Assembly (NCBI GenBank): GCA_947311485.1
Contig: CAMZLM010000145.1
Span: forward strand, 1 to 49,299
Length of the DNA: 49,299 nt
Reading direction: 5' to 3'
Source of the DNA: an uncultured Paracoccaceae bacterium
GTDB lineage: Bacteria > Pseudomonadota > Alphaproteobacteria > Rhodobacterales > Rhodobacteraceae
This document shows positions 35,617 to 42,973 of the stretch, piece by piece. The notes beneath the pieces were generated by a model. That model was not told the DNA's origin and did no database searches. It saw nothing but the letters and a program-made list of their open reading frames with translations. Both the position numbers and the translations under genes were made by a program. Position 1 is the stretch's first letter. Each line of letters starts with the position of its first letter.

Positions 35617-36584
35617 CCGTTCCTTTGCTTTTGATTATGCGCCCAAAGACACATGAGTTCCGTCGCCACATGCGCACCGGCAATCGCCGTGGCCCCTGTG
35701 GTATCAAATGGCGGCGATACCTCGACCACATCCATACCCACGGCATTGATCCCCGCCAGTCCACGCAGCATCGCCACCGCCTGTGCAGATGTCAGCCCGC
35801 CCCAAACCGGCGTCCCCGTTCCCGGCGCATAGGCCGGATCCAGCGCGTCGATGTCAAAGGTGACATAAACGGGATTATCCCCCAGAATGGTTTTGATCCT
35901 GTCCACAACCGCCGCCGGCCCGATCCGGTGGACCTCTGGCGCGTCAATGATGTTCACGCCGAGCGTATCCTCGTTCACCGTGCGAATACCCACTTGCACC
36001 GATCGCTCCGGCACCACGATACCATCTTTGACTGCCTTGTAAAACATGGTGCCATGGTCGATCCGGTCACGATCATCATCGGCCCATGTGTCTGTATGCG
36101 CATCAAATTGCAACAGCGACAAAGGACCGTATTTTTCTGCATAGGCCTTAAGGATCGGATAGGTGATGTAATGATCCCCACCCAACACAAGCGAGGCCGC
36201 GCCCGCGTCCAGAATTCCCTTGATATGTGCCTGCAAGGCCGCAGGAAAAGCGCTGATCCGGCCATGATCAAATGCCACATCGCCATAATCCGCCACGTTG
36301 AATTCCTCAAGCGGGTTCACATCCCAGCCATAGGGTGCATCCGGTGATTGCAGGGCAGAAGCCTCGCGGATGGCACGTGGTCCCAGACGGGTACCCGGGC
36401 GGTTGGTCACAGCGCAATCAAACGGTACACCAGTCACGGCAAGGTCAACGCCGGTCAGATCCTTGGTATAGGTGCGGCGCAGAAAACTGGTAACACCGGC
36501 ATAGGTGGCCTCGTATGACAACCCGTGATAGCCTTTGCGCGTAATCGCCGTGTCGATTTCATTAGCTGCATCTTCCAGAGCCAT
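35613..36584 (-). CDS. speB: Ureohydrolase, probable agmatinase (arginase family)
   Basis: Manganese hydrolase releasing urea from agmatine or a related guanidino compound. The 323 residues contain the metal motifs GGDHYI (D137, H138), DAHTD (D161, H163, D165) and DIDALDPAYAPGTGTP (D244, D246). The family call is firm. The exact substrate (agmatine, guanidinobutyrate or guanidinopropionate) is not resolved by sequence. AGGAGG lies 9 nt before the ATG. A TGATCA-centred motif just upstream (36599-36614) matches those near the aminotransferase and gntR genes, which supports a role in putrescine formation and use. It overlaps the dehydrogenase start. Confidence 0.87.
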   Translation of the reverse strand: MALEDAANEIDTAITRKGYHGLSYEATYAGVTSFLRRTYTKDLTGVDLAVTGVPFDCAVTNRPGTRLGPRAIREASALQSPDAPYGWDVNPLEEFNVADYGDVAFDHGRISAFPAALQAHIKGILDAGAASLVLGGDHYITYPILKAYAEKYGPLSLLQFDAHTDTWADDDRDRIDHGTMFYKAVKDGIVVPERSVQVGIRTVNEDTLGVNIIDAPEVHRIGPAAVVDRIKTILGDNPVYVTFDIDALDPAYAPGTGTPVWGGLTSAQAVAMLRGLAGINAVGMDVVEVSPPFDTTGATAIAGAHVATELMCLWAHNQKQRNG

Positions 36585-36598
36585 TTTGGCCGCCTCCT

Positions 36599-36614
36599 GA
36601 TTTGATCATATTGT
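36599..36614 (-). promoter_or_regulatory. Putative GntR operator upstream of the ureohydrolase
   Basis: On the minus strand the site reads ACAATATGATCAAATC. It matches the two sites before the aminotransferase and the one in the gntR/potF gap at most positions. It lies 15-30 nt upstream of the ureohydrolase ATG, overlapping the AGGAGG region edge, where a bound repressor would block transcription. Confidence 0.6.
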
Positions 36615-36651
36615 GACAATCAGACGGCAACAGCCCTATTGCAAGCAGATT

Positions 36652-37344
36652 TTACCCGCCCAGCGCATAACCGAACCCGCGCACGGTGCGGATCGGGTTA
36701 TCCGCCCCGTCACCCAGCGATTTGCGCAAGCGGCCCACATGCACATCCACGGTGCGCGTGCCCACATCCGCAGACCGCCCCCAGACCCGATCCAGCAGTT
36801 GATCACGCGACCAGACCCGCCCGGGTTTTTCGATCAACGTCAACAGCAACCGGAACTCTGTCGGGCCAAGGTCAACAGGCGTGCCGCTTACGGTAACACG
36901 GTGCTGGGTGGTGTCCACGACGACGCCTTCGTATTCCAACCGCTCGGCAACGCTGCCCGGACGCAACCGGCGTAAAACCGCACGCACGCGGGCCAGCAAT
37001 TCCTTGATCGAATAGGGTTTCACTACATAGTCATCCGCCCCCGTATCCAGCCCGCGAATACGGTCATCTTCTTCGCCTCGCGCAGTCAGCATGATGATTG
37101 GAATGCTCCGCGTCGATTTATCATTTTTCAAACTGCGACACACCTTGAGTCCCGACAAATGCGGCAACATCCAGTCCAGCAAGATCAGGTCTGGAGCCTG
37201 ATCCTGCACCTGCATCAAGGCCTCCTCGCCATCCTCGGCACGTATCACCTGATAGCCTTCTTTTTCCAGATTATAGGCCAGAAGCTCCATTTGCGCGGGT
37301 TCATCCTCGACCACAAGGATCACCGGATCGGTATTTTTAGCCAT
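36652..37344 (-). CDS. phoB: Phosphate-regulon response regulator PhoB
   Basis: OmpR-type response regulator. The 230 residues comprise a receiver domain (acidic pair E13/D14, phospho-acceptor D57 in LILLDWMLP, K in VKPYS) and a winged-helix DNA-binding domain (VWGRSADVGTRTVDVHVGRL). The strong resemblance to PhoB, in particular the GTRTVDVHVGRLRKSLG segment, gives the name. Its ATG shares one base with the stop of the kinase gene (TAATG), so it is co-translated. No pst or phoU gene is adjacent. Confidence 0.92.
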   Translation of the reverse strand: MAKNTDPVILVVEDEPAQMELLAYNLEKEGYQVIRAEDGEEALMQVQDQAPDLILLDWMLPHLSGLKVCRSLKNDKSTRSIPIIMLTARGEEDDRIRGLDTGADDYVVKPYSIKELLARVRAVLRRLRPGSVAERLEYEGVVVDTTQHRVTVSGTPVDLGPTEFRLLLTLIEKPGRVWSRDQLLDRVWGRSADVGTRTVDVHVGRLRKSLGDGADNPIRTVRGFGYALGG

Positions 37345-38384
37345 TACATATTCTCCAATACAGCCACCGGAAGCACCACGCAGAATTTACTGCCAACCCC
37401 CGGTTCGCTGGTAATTTCCAATGTGCCGCGATGGCGCATCAAGATGTGTTTGACGATCGCCAGACCGAGGCCCGTGCCCCCTTTGGACCGCGACCTCCCT
37501 TTGTCGATACGGTAAAACCGCTCTGTCAGACGGGTGATGTGTTTGGGCGCAATACCTTCGCCCTGGTCGGCAACACAGACATGTAAATGCGTGGCGTCCA
37601 TCCATGCCTTGACGGTCACATCCGTCCCCGCACGCCCGTATTTGGCCGCGTTTTCGATCAGATTGGAAAATACCTGTGTCAGTTCATCCAAATCCCCGTG
37701 CACCAACGGCAGTGCCTCGTCCAGTTCAAGAACAACCGCGCATTTTTCCCGTTCGGTAATGGGTTCCAAGGATGCAATCACCCGCCGCAAAACCGGACCT
37801 ATGGCCACCAGTTCATCCGGTGCCACCCGTTCTGCCGCTTGTAATTTCGACAGTGAAAGCAGATCATCAATCAACCGCGCCATGCGTTGTGCCTCGGCTT
37901 CCATCAGGCCTAGAAAACGCTCACGCGCGTTTGCATCATCCTTGGCCGGTCCCTGCAAGGTTTCAATAAACCCGTAAAGCGCGGTCAGCGGCGAGCGAAG
38001 TTCGTGGCTGACGTTAGCGACAAAATCGCTGCGCATCTGTTCGGCTTCGCGAATGTGGCTCACATCTTCCAGACTGACAATCGCCTTGGCCTCTGCCTGC
38101 GGCACATCCGGATTCATCCGCACCACCGTCACACTAAACGATGTTGGCACCACCAGTTGCAATTTGATGTCTACGCGAACCTCGGCCTCCCCCGTCAGCA
38201 CCCGGTTAACAGCCTTGAGGCATTTCTTCGACGAAATAAAATCATCCAGCTTACGCCCGCGCAACCCAACCCCGAACAGCTGTCCAGAGGCCGCATTGCG
38301 AAACAGGATCCGGTGATCCCGATCTACCATAAAAACCGCCACATTCAGGCCATTCAAAACCGCTTCTACGCTTGCGTGCATCAT
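37344..38384 (-). CDS. phoR: PhoR-like sensor histidine kinase without TM helices
   Basis: Partner kinase of PhoB. From the chosen start it is 346 residues: an N-terminal PAS domain (about 4-110, LNGLNVAVFMVDRDHRILFR), the HisKA motif FVANVSHELRSPLTAL with H127, and a HATPase domain (LIENAAKYG, VADQGEGI, KGGTGLGLAIVKHIL). No TM helix is visible, so phosphate status would have to reach it by other partners such as Pst/PhoU. ATG 38384 has GGAG about 9 nt upstream. The frame runs further up to 38465 but without a good start context. An adjacent ATG (38381) is equally possible. Confidence 0.87.
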   Translation of the reverse strand: MMHASVEAVLNGLNVAVFMVDRDHRILFRNAASGQLFGVGLRGRKLDDFISSKKCLKAVNRVLTGEAEVRVDIKLQLVVPTSFSVTVVRMNPDVPQAEAKAIVSLEDVSHIREAEQMRSDFVANVSHELRSPLTALYGFIETLQGPAKDDANARERFLGLMEAEAQRMARLIDDLLSLSKLQAAERVAPDELVAIGPVLRRVIASLEPITEREKCAVVLELDEALPLVHGDLDELTQVFSNLIENAAKYGRAGTDVTVKAWMDATHLHVCVADQGEGIAPKHITRLTERFYRIDKGRSRSKGGTGLGLAIVKHILMRHRGTLEITSEPGVGSKFCVVLPVAVLENM

Positions 38385-38614
38385 TGTTGTTGTCTCCGGC
38401 CTGTCCATGCGGCTTGCGGGTGGGGATACCCCCCGTTTGTAACAGCTTGATAACGCCCTGCCCAAAGAAAAAACGTATCAGCTCGGGGAGGCAATTCACC
38501 GGACAGTGATCTTTGTCAACAACAGCTGCCCGACGATGGGCTAGACTGGACGAGAGGCGGAGCTTAAGAGCGCTTTTCCCGAACCGGATAGGCGCGATAA
38601 ACCGGAGAAGTCAT

Positions 38615-39076
38615 ATGAAACAAAACTATTTAATCCATCTGGGCAGCTGCCTTTTGGCAGGTGCCGGCCTGATGCTTGGCAGCGGTGCCGCGCTTGCCGA
38701 GAACGGCTATATCATGAAATGCACAGGGGGTGGCACCATGCAGGCTGTTACCACATGGCAAGTCAATGGTGCTGGCGATAAAACCACGACCGAGGTGTTT
38801 TTTACCCCCGCAACAACCGGCTTTCGCACGCGCCTGCCTGCCGCCGGGAGCTGCGCTTGGGAAACCCGCGCAATCCGGGCAGACGAACCACACAAGTTGA
38901 CTGTTTCATTTCGCACCCCTCTGGAGGTGCGCTGCGCCCGCCGGCAATGTGATGTCATGTCCGGCAATTCAGACATGCTCGAACTGCAAGCCTATGTGCA
39001 GGCAGGTGCACCCTTCAAACTTCTGGTCCGCAACAACAATGCCGGTGGGTTCAAGGTTATTCAGGTCTTGGATTAA
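38615..39076 (+). CDS. Secreted four-cysteine protein, unknown function (copy 1)
   Basis: The 153-residue precursor has a signal peptide (about 1-28, cut after ALA). The mature part has four cysteines (C36, C80, C107, C112), suggesting two disulfide bonds in the periplasm or outside. A motif RLPAAGSCAWETRAIRADEP is shared with the next gene (RLPASGECSWADRALRPSEP), and both end in a short beta-like stretch (FKLLVRNNNAGGFKVIQVL). GGAG precedes the ATG. The frame upstream of 38615 lacks signal character. I do not recognise a family. The gene is divergent from phoR; whether it responds to phosphate is not shown. Confidence 0.75.
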   Translation: MKQNYLIHLGSCLLAGAGLMLGSGAALAENGYIMKCTGGGTMQAVTTWQVNGAGDKTTTEVFFTPATTGFRTRLPAAGSCAWETRAIRADEPHKLTVSFRTPLEVRCARRQCDVMSGNSDMLELQAYVQAGAPFKLLVRNNNAGGFKVIQVLD

Positions 39077-39124
39077 CCCCTCAACCTGCAACCGGATAAC
39101 AAACCTCGAACAGGAGGAAATATA

Positions 39125-39577
39125 ATGAATTACAGAAAAACGGTCCTCGGGGCTGCCCTTATGACGGCTTTAGCCACCGGCGCTGCGGCGCAAACACCTG
39201 CCAGCTTTCCTTTGGTTTGCCGTGGCGGGCCGAACATGTTTGTCAGCGCCAAAGCTAAAAACACCCCGAACGCGCATGTGGTCATCACCATCGGCTTTCG
39301 CCCTGCGCCAGCCGGTGCCAATACGCGCTTGCCGGCCAGCGGGGAATGTAGCTGGGCCGATCGGGCCTTGCGCCCGAGCGAGCCACAAAAACTGATGCTG
39401 ATCGACGAAGGCGCAAGGTTTCTGGAAACCCGCTGCACCGAGGGGCAATGTAGTTTGCGGACCTCATCGGGTACCACCAGCCAATTGTTGCAATGGGCGG
39501 TCGGCGGGTATCCGTTTCAGGTTAGCGTCTATAACGACAATCAGGGGCATTTGCGCATCACCCGCGTCGGGCCATAA
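39125..39577 (+). CDS. Secreted four-cysteine protein, unknown function (copy 2)
   Basis: Paralogue of the preceding gene, 150 residues, with a signal peptide ending AAA before QTPASF and cysteines C32, C75, C104 and C109. The last pair has the same C-x4-C spacing as copy 1. Shared features include TRLPASGECSW, the ALRPSEPQKL segment, RCTEGQC, and a C-terminal YPFQVSVYNDNQGHLRI matching APFKLLVRNNNAGGFKV in copy 1. It has a strong ribosome-binding site (AGGAGG). The 48-nt gap from copy 1 suggests one transcript. Function unknown. Confidence 0.78.
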   Translation: MNYRKTVLGAALMTALATGAAAQTPASFPLVCRGGPNMFVSAKAKNTPNAHVVITIGFRPAPAGANTRLPASGECSWADRALRPSEPQKLMLIDEGARFLETRCTEGQCSLRTSSGTTSQLLQWAVGGYPFQVSVYNDNQGHLRITRVGP

Positions 39578-39584
39578 ATCCGGC

Positions 39585-39644
39585 CCAAAGAAAAAGGAGC
39601 GCGACAAATGCCGCGCCCCTTCCCAACGGAGTATTTCGACTCCG
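39585..39644 (-). terminator. Terminator of the TRAP operon
   Basis: Read on the minus strand, a hairpin with AAGGGGCGCG and CGCGCTCCTT arms (39594-39621, one mismatch) is followed by TTTCTTT, a good intrinsic terminator for dctM. A second small hairpin, CGGAGT against ACTCCG (39627-39644), precedes it directly after the dctM stop. Confidence 0.78.
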
Positions 39645-39648
39645 CCCC

Positions 39649-41025
39649 CTACTTCGTAATGATCTCCGGCCCCATAACCATATTGGGCAAGAAGGTCGAA
39701 AGGAATGGGATGTAAGTGACCATAATCAGGAACACAAACAGGATGGCGAGGAACGGCAGCGCCGCACGCACCACCGCCATCATCGGCATTCCAGCCACGC
39801 CCGAGGTCACAAACAAATTCAGCCCGACCGGCGGCGTGATCATGCCGATTTCCATGTTGACCACCATGATGATGCCCAGATGGATCGGATCAATGCCCAA
39901 CTCGATTGCGATCGGGAACACCAGCGGTGCCACGATAACCAGCAGGCCCGACGGCTCCATGAACTGACCGCCAATCAACAGGATCACGTTGACCACAATC
40001 AAAAAGGTCACCGGCCCAAGCCCTGCGCCCAGCATGGCTTCGGTGATTTGTTGCGGGACCTGTTCATCGGTCAGCACATGCTTCAGGATCAACGCATTGG
40101 CGATCACGAACAACAGCGTAACCGTGAGCTTACCCGCATCAAACAGAGTGTCGATGGTATCCTTGTGCCAGAACGCAGTGATCAGCGTCCAGGGCTTCTT
40201 GAACAGGCTGGTGTTGGGTTGGCCCTCGGCTGTCGCCAGCGGTCCCATATCGCGATAGATAAAGCTGGCCACAATCCAGGCGTAAATCGCAGCCACGGCG
40301 GCGGCCTCTGTCGGGGTAAAGATACCACCGTAAATACCGCCCAGAATGATCACGATCAGCATCAGCCCCCAAAAAGCATCCATAGCAGCGGAAAACCGTT
40401 CGCCCCAGCTTGCGCGGTCGCCCTTGGGCAGGTTTTGCACCCGTGCCATCACATAAATACCGAGCATCAGCATGAAACCCGCCAACAGGCCCGGGATCAC
40501 ACCGGCAAGGAACATGCGGCCCACGGATACCTCGACCGAGGCGGCATAAACCACCATCACAATCGAAGGCGGGATCAAAATACCGAGCGTTCCGGCATTA
40601 CATATCACACCGGCGGCGAATTCCTTGGTATATCCGGCTTCGCGCATACCGGCGATCACAATGGACCCGATTGCCACAACCGTGGCCGGAGACGACCCGG
40701 ACAAGGCTGCAAAAATCATACAGGCAAACACACCGGCAATGGCAAGTCCGCCCCGGAAATGCCCGACACAGACAATCGAAAACCGGATAATCCGGCGCGC
40801 AACGCCACCCGTCGACATAAAGCTCGATGCCAGAATGAAAAACGGGATCGCCAACAGGGTGGAATGGCCTTCAAAGGCATTGAAAAGGGTCTGCGCCACC
40901 GATGCAAGCGAGCTGTCGGAAAACCACAGCAAGAACAGAACCGAGGACAGACCAAGGCTGATGGCGATCGGAACACCGATCAACAACAGGCCAATGATCA
41001 TCACAAACAGGAGGACTACTTCCAT
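39649..41025 (-). CDS. dctM: TRAP transporter large permease DctM
   Basis: Twelve-or-so-helix permease that drives sodium- or proton-coupled uptake in a TRAP system. The 458 residues carry the DctM patterns PFFILASSFMSTGGVARRI, MIFAALSGSSPATVVAIGSI and ICNAGTLGILIPPSIVMVVYA, plus the C-terminal EIGMITPPVGLNLFVTSGVA. It lies 4 nt after dctQ. The extra length over typical members (about 430) comes from a central soluble loop (about 255-300). With the adjacent DctB/DctD pair, the substrate is likely a C4-dicarboxylate. Confidence 0.93.
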   Translation of the reverse strand: MEVVLLFVMIIGLLLIGVPIAISLGLSSVLFLLWFSDSSLASVAQTLFNAFEGHSTLLAIPFFILASSFMSTGGVARRIIRFSIVCVGHFRGGLAIAGVFACMIFAALSGSSPATVVAIGSIVIAGMREAGYTKEFAAGVICNAGTLGILIPPSIVMVVYAASVEVSVGRMFLAGVIPGLLAGFMLMLGIYVMARVQNLPKGDRASWGERFSAAMDAFWGLMLIVIILGGIYGGIFTPTEAAAVAAIYAWIVASFIYRDMGPLATAEGQPNTSLFKKPWTLITAFWHKDTIDTLFDAGKLTVTLLFVIANALILKHVLTDEQVPQQITEAMLGAGLGPVTFLIVVNVILLIGGQFMEPSGLLVIVAPLVFPIAIELGIDPIHLGIIMVVNMEIGMITPPVGLNLFVTSGVAGMPMMAVVRAALPFLAILFVFLIMVTYIPFLSTFLPNMVMGPEIITK

Positions 41026-41029
41026 GGGA

Positions 41030-41689
41030 TCAACCCTCCGCTTTCTTGGCTATTTCGTCGAGTTCGTCCTCGACTTCGTGGGTGGCAATAATGTTGTCGA
41101 TTTTACCGCGCCACAGACGCACAGCGGCCTGTATGAAGCGCACCAACAACAGAAACATCGAAAACGGCAGTACCGCATAGGGGATCAGGCGCGGAATTTT
41201 CTCATAGGCATCGCCATCATTGAACATCCCTTCCAGAAAGCGCAGGATTTCCGGCATTTCGACTGAATCAACTTCGTACCAGCCCTTGCCACGGAATTTA
41301 TCTTCAAAACCGGTAGGGAACCAACGGCCCTCTGTGCCCGGCAGATTGGCAAAATTCGCCCAGTAATCCCAGGATCCCTTGAGCAGAAAAACCGCGTACA
41401 GAATGCAACAGGCCACCGCAACCAGCGCCATAACCTTGCGCATGCCCGGGCCAACCAGATTGATAATCGCATCCACACCCAGATGCGCGGAAATCTTGAC
41501 CGCGTAACTAGCCCCCAACAGCACCAGCCAGGCAAACAGGTAAACTGTCAGTTCCAGCGCCCAAAGAATATTCGAATTAAAACCGAACCGCACAACCACA
41601 TTGGCAAATGTCACCAACGTCATCATGCCAAGGATTGCCGCAATCAGCGTTTCCTCCAGCCGGTCAAATCTACCTCTGTTTTGTCCCAT
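41030..41689 (-). CDS. dctQ: TRAP transporter small permease DctQ
   Basis: Small membrane subunit bridging DctP and DctM. The 219 residues show four TM helices (about 13-35, 45-65, 85-105 and 165-190). A soluble insert (about 110-160, LPGTEGRWFPTGFEDKFRG) lies before the last helix and makes it longer than the usual 160-180. ATG 41689 sits behind GGGGAG; a TTG at 41707 is also in frame but less likely. It is between dctP and dctM in the same direction. Confidence 0.9.
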   Translation of the reverse strand: MGQNRGRFDRLEETLIAAILGMMTLVTFANVVVRFGFNSNILWALELTVYLFAWLVLLGASYAVKISAHLGVDAIINLVGPGMRKVMALVAVACCILYAVFLLKGSWDYWANFANLPGTEGRWFPTGFEDKFRGKGWYEVDSVEMPEILRFLEGMFNDGDAYEKIPRLIPYAVLPFSMFLLLVRFIQAAVRLWRGKIDNIIATHEVEDELDEIAKKAEG

Positions 41690-41741
41690 GTTCTCCCCCG
41701 AAAACAATGCGGCCCCCGAAAACCGGAGGCCGCTGCTTGGC

Positions 41742-42749
41742 TTAGTTAGCCATCATGTTGATTTTTTGTGCAGCTGCGATGTTATCCGCGCCTACGTCGC
41801 CTTCGAATTTGGCCCAAACCGGCTTCATTGTGGCAACCCACTCGGCACGTTGTTCGGCAGTCAACTGACGCACAACACCACCGGCGTCGATCACAGCCTG
41901 TTTTGCCTTTTGGTTCAGCGCATAAGCTTCGCCGTTACGGGCTTCGGTTACTTCACCAACGATTTTCAGGAACTGGTCGCGCACATCCGCAGGCAGACCT
42001 TCGAGCCAGTCAATGTTGGTCACCAGCAGGTAATCAATAATGCCGTGGTTGGTTTCGGTCACGCCGTCCTGAACCTCGAAGAATTTTTTACCATAGATGT
42101 TGGACCAGGTGTTTTCCTGACCGTCCACAACACCCTGTTGCAGCGCGCCGTATACTTCGGAGAACGCCATTTTTTGTGGCGAACCACCGATGGCTTCCAT
42201 TTGGGCAACCAGAACGTCGGAAGGCTGAACGCGGAATTTCAAACCGTTAGCATCGGTTGGCTTGATCAGCGGCTTGTTGGCAGACATCTGCTTCATGCCG
42301 TTGTGCCAGTATGCCAACCCTTGCAGGCCGCGCTTTTGCATGGAATCAAGCATCCCCTGCCCCGCTTCGGATGCCTGATAGGCATTCACGGCTTTCATGT
42401 CGTTGAACATGAAGGGCAGATCGAAGATACGGAACTGTTTGGTGAATTTTTCAAACTTGGACAGCGAAGGTGCCGCCAGCTGAACATCGCCTTGCAGCAT
42501 CGCTTCCAGCACTTTGTTATCATTGTACAGCGTGGAGGAAGGGTACACTTCCATGCACATCTTGCCGTTCATTTCTTCGTTCACACGTTTTTCCAGCAGC
42601 GCGGCAGCAATCCCTTTGGGGTGCTTGTCGGTGTTGGTTACGTGGCTGAATTTCACAACGATTTCGCCCGGATCACAAGCCGAAGCAAGCGCGGCATTTG
42701 CGGAAACGGTCAAGGCCAGAGCTGTTGCAGCAGTGGTCAAAAATTTCAT
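41742..42749 (-). CDS. dctP: TRAP substrate-binding protein DctP
   Basis: Periplasmic binding protein of the TRAP system, likely for C4-dicarboxylates. The 335-residue precursor has a signal peptide ending ALASA before CDPGEIVVKF. The DctP fold is marked by FSHVTNTDKHPKG, the FRVQPSDVLVAQMEAIGG loop with the substrate-binding arginine, and VDGQENTWSNIYGKKFFEVQ. The ATG at 42749 has GGGAGAG at 5 nt; the frame upstream is open but has no signal-like start. A 224-bp regulatory gap separates it from dctB. Confidence 0.93.
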   Translation of the reverse strand: MKFLTTAATALALTVSANAALASACDPGEIVVKFSHVTNTDKHPKGIAAALLEKRVNEEMNGKMCMEVYPSSTLYNDNKVLEAMLQGDVQLAAPSLSKFEKFTKQFRIFDLPFMFNDMKAVNAYQASEAGQGMLDSMQKRGLQGLAYWHNGMKQMSANKPLIKPTDANGLKFRVQPSDVLVAQMEAIGGSPQKMAFSEVYGALQQGVVDGQENTWSNIYGKKFFEVQDGVTETNHGIIDYLLVTNIDWLEGLPADVRDQFLKIVGEVTEARNGEAYALNQKAKQAVIDAGGVVRQLTAEQRAEWVATMKPVWAKFEGDVGADNIAAAQKINMMAN

Positions 42750-42841
42750 AGTACTCTCCCAGTAAAGACGCCAGGGAATCGCCCCTGGATCCCGAAAAGG
42801 ATGTAACAGCGGATCGAAGCCGAAAAGATATTTTTCCAAAT

Positions 42842-42950
42842 GGTATAATTTGTTTGTTTTCAATAGATTGCGCAGCTTCACGCTAGAAACCCTGGCATTT
42901 TGTGCGCTTTTCCACACAAACCCATAGCAATTCGTGCGAAAATCCGCACA
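42842..42950 (-). promoter_or_regulatory. dctP/dctB intergenic control region with tandem palindromes
   Basis: Two 18-bp palindromic boxes of the form TGTGCG-N6-CGCACA occur: TGTGCGCTTTTCCACACA (42901-42918) and CGTGCGAAAATCCGCACA (42933-42950), 32 bp apart centre to centre, or about three helical turns. Toward dctP a -10-like TATACC (minus, 42842-42847) lies about 55 bp away. On the plus strand TATAAT occurs at 42844-42849. No convincing -24/-12 sigma-54 promoter was found. The boxes look like binding sites for the DctD regulator encoded nearby; they resemble the tandem sites before rhizobial dctA. Confidence 0.65.
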
Positions 42951-42973
42951 TATAGCAGGGACGGGAAAAGGTA

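Noticed and set aside
39880-41091. Long plus-strand open frame of 403 codons opposite dctM
   Set aside because: Antisense shadow with abnormal His/Asn/Gln-rich composition; dctM on the other strand is unmistakable.
41601-42806. Plus-strand open frame of 401 codons opposite dctP
   Set aside because: Antisense shadow; DctP on the minus strand has a signal peptide and family motifs.
42896-42910. TGGCA-TTTTGTGC as a sigma-54 (-24/-12) promoter
   Set aside because: The gap between GG and GC is 8 nt instead of the required 10, so it does not fit.
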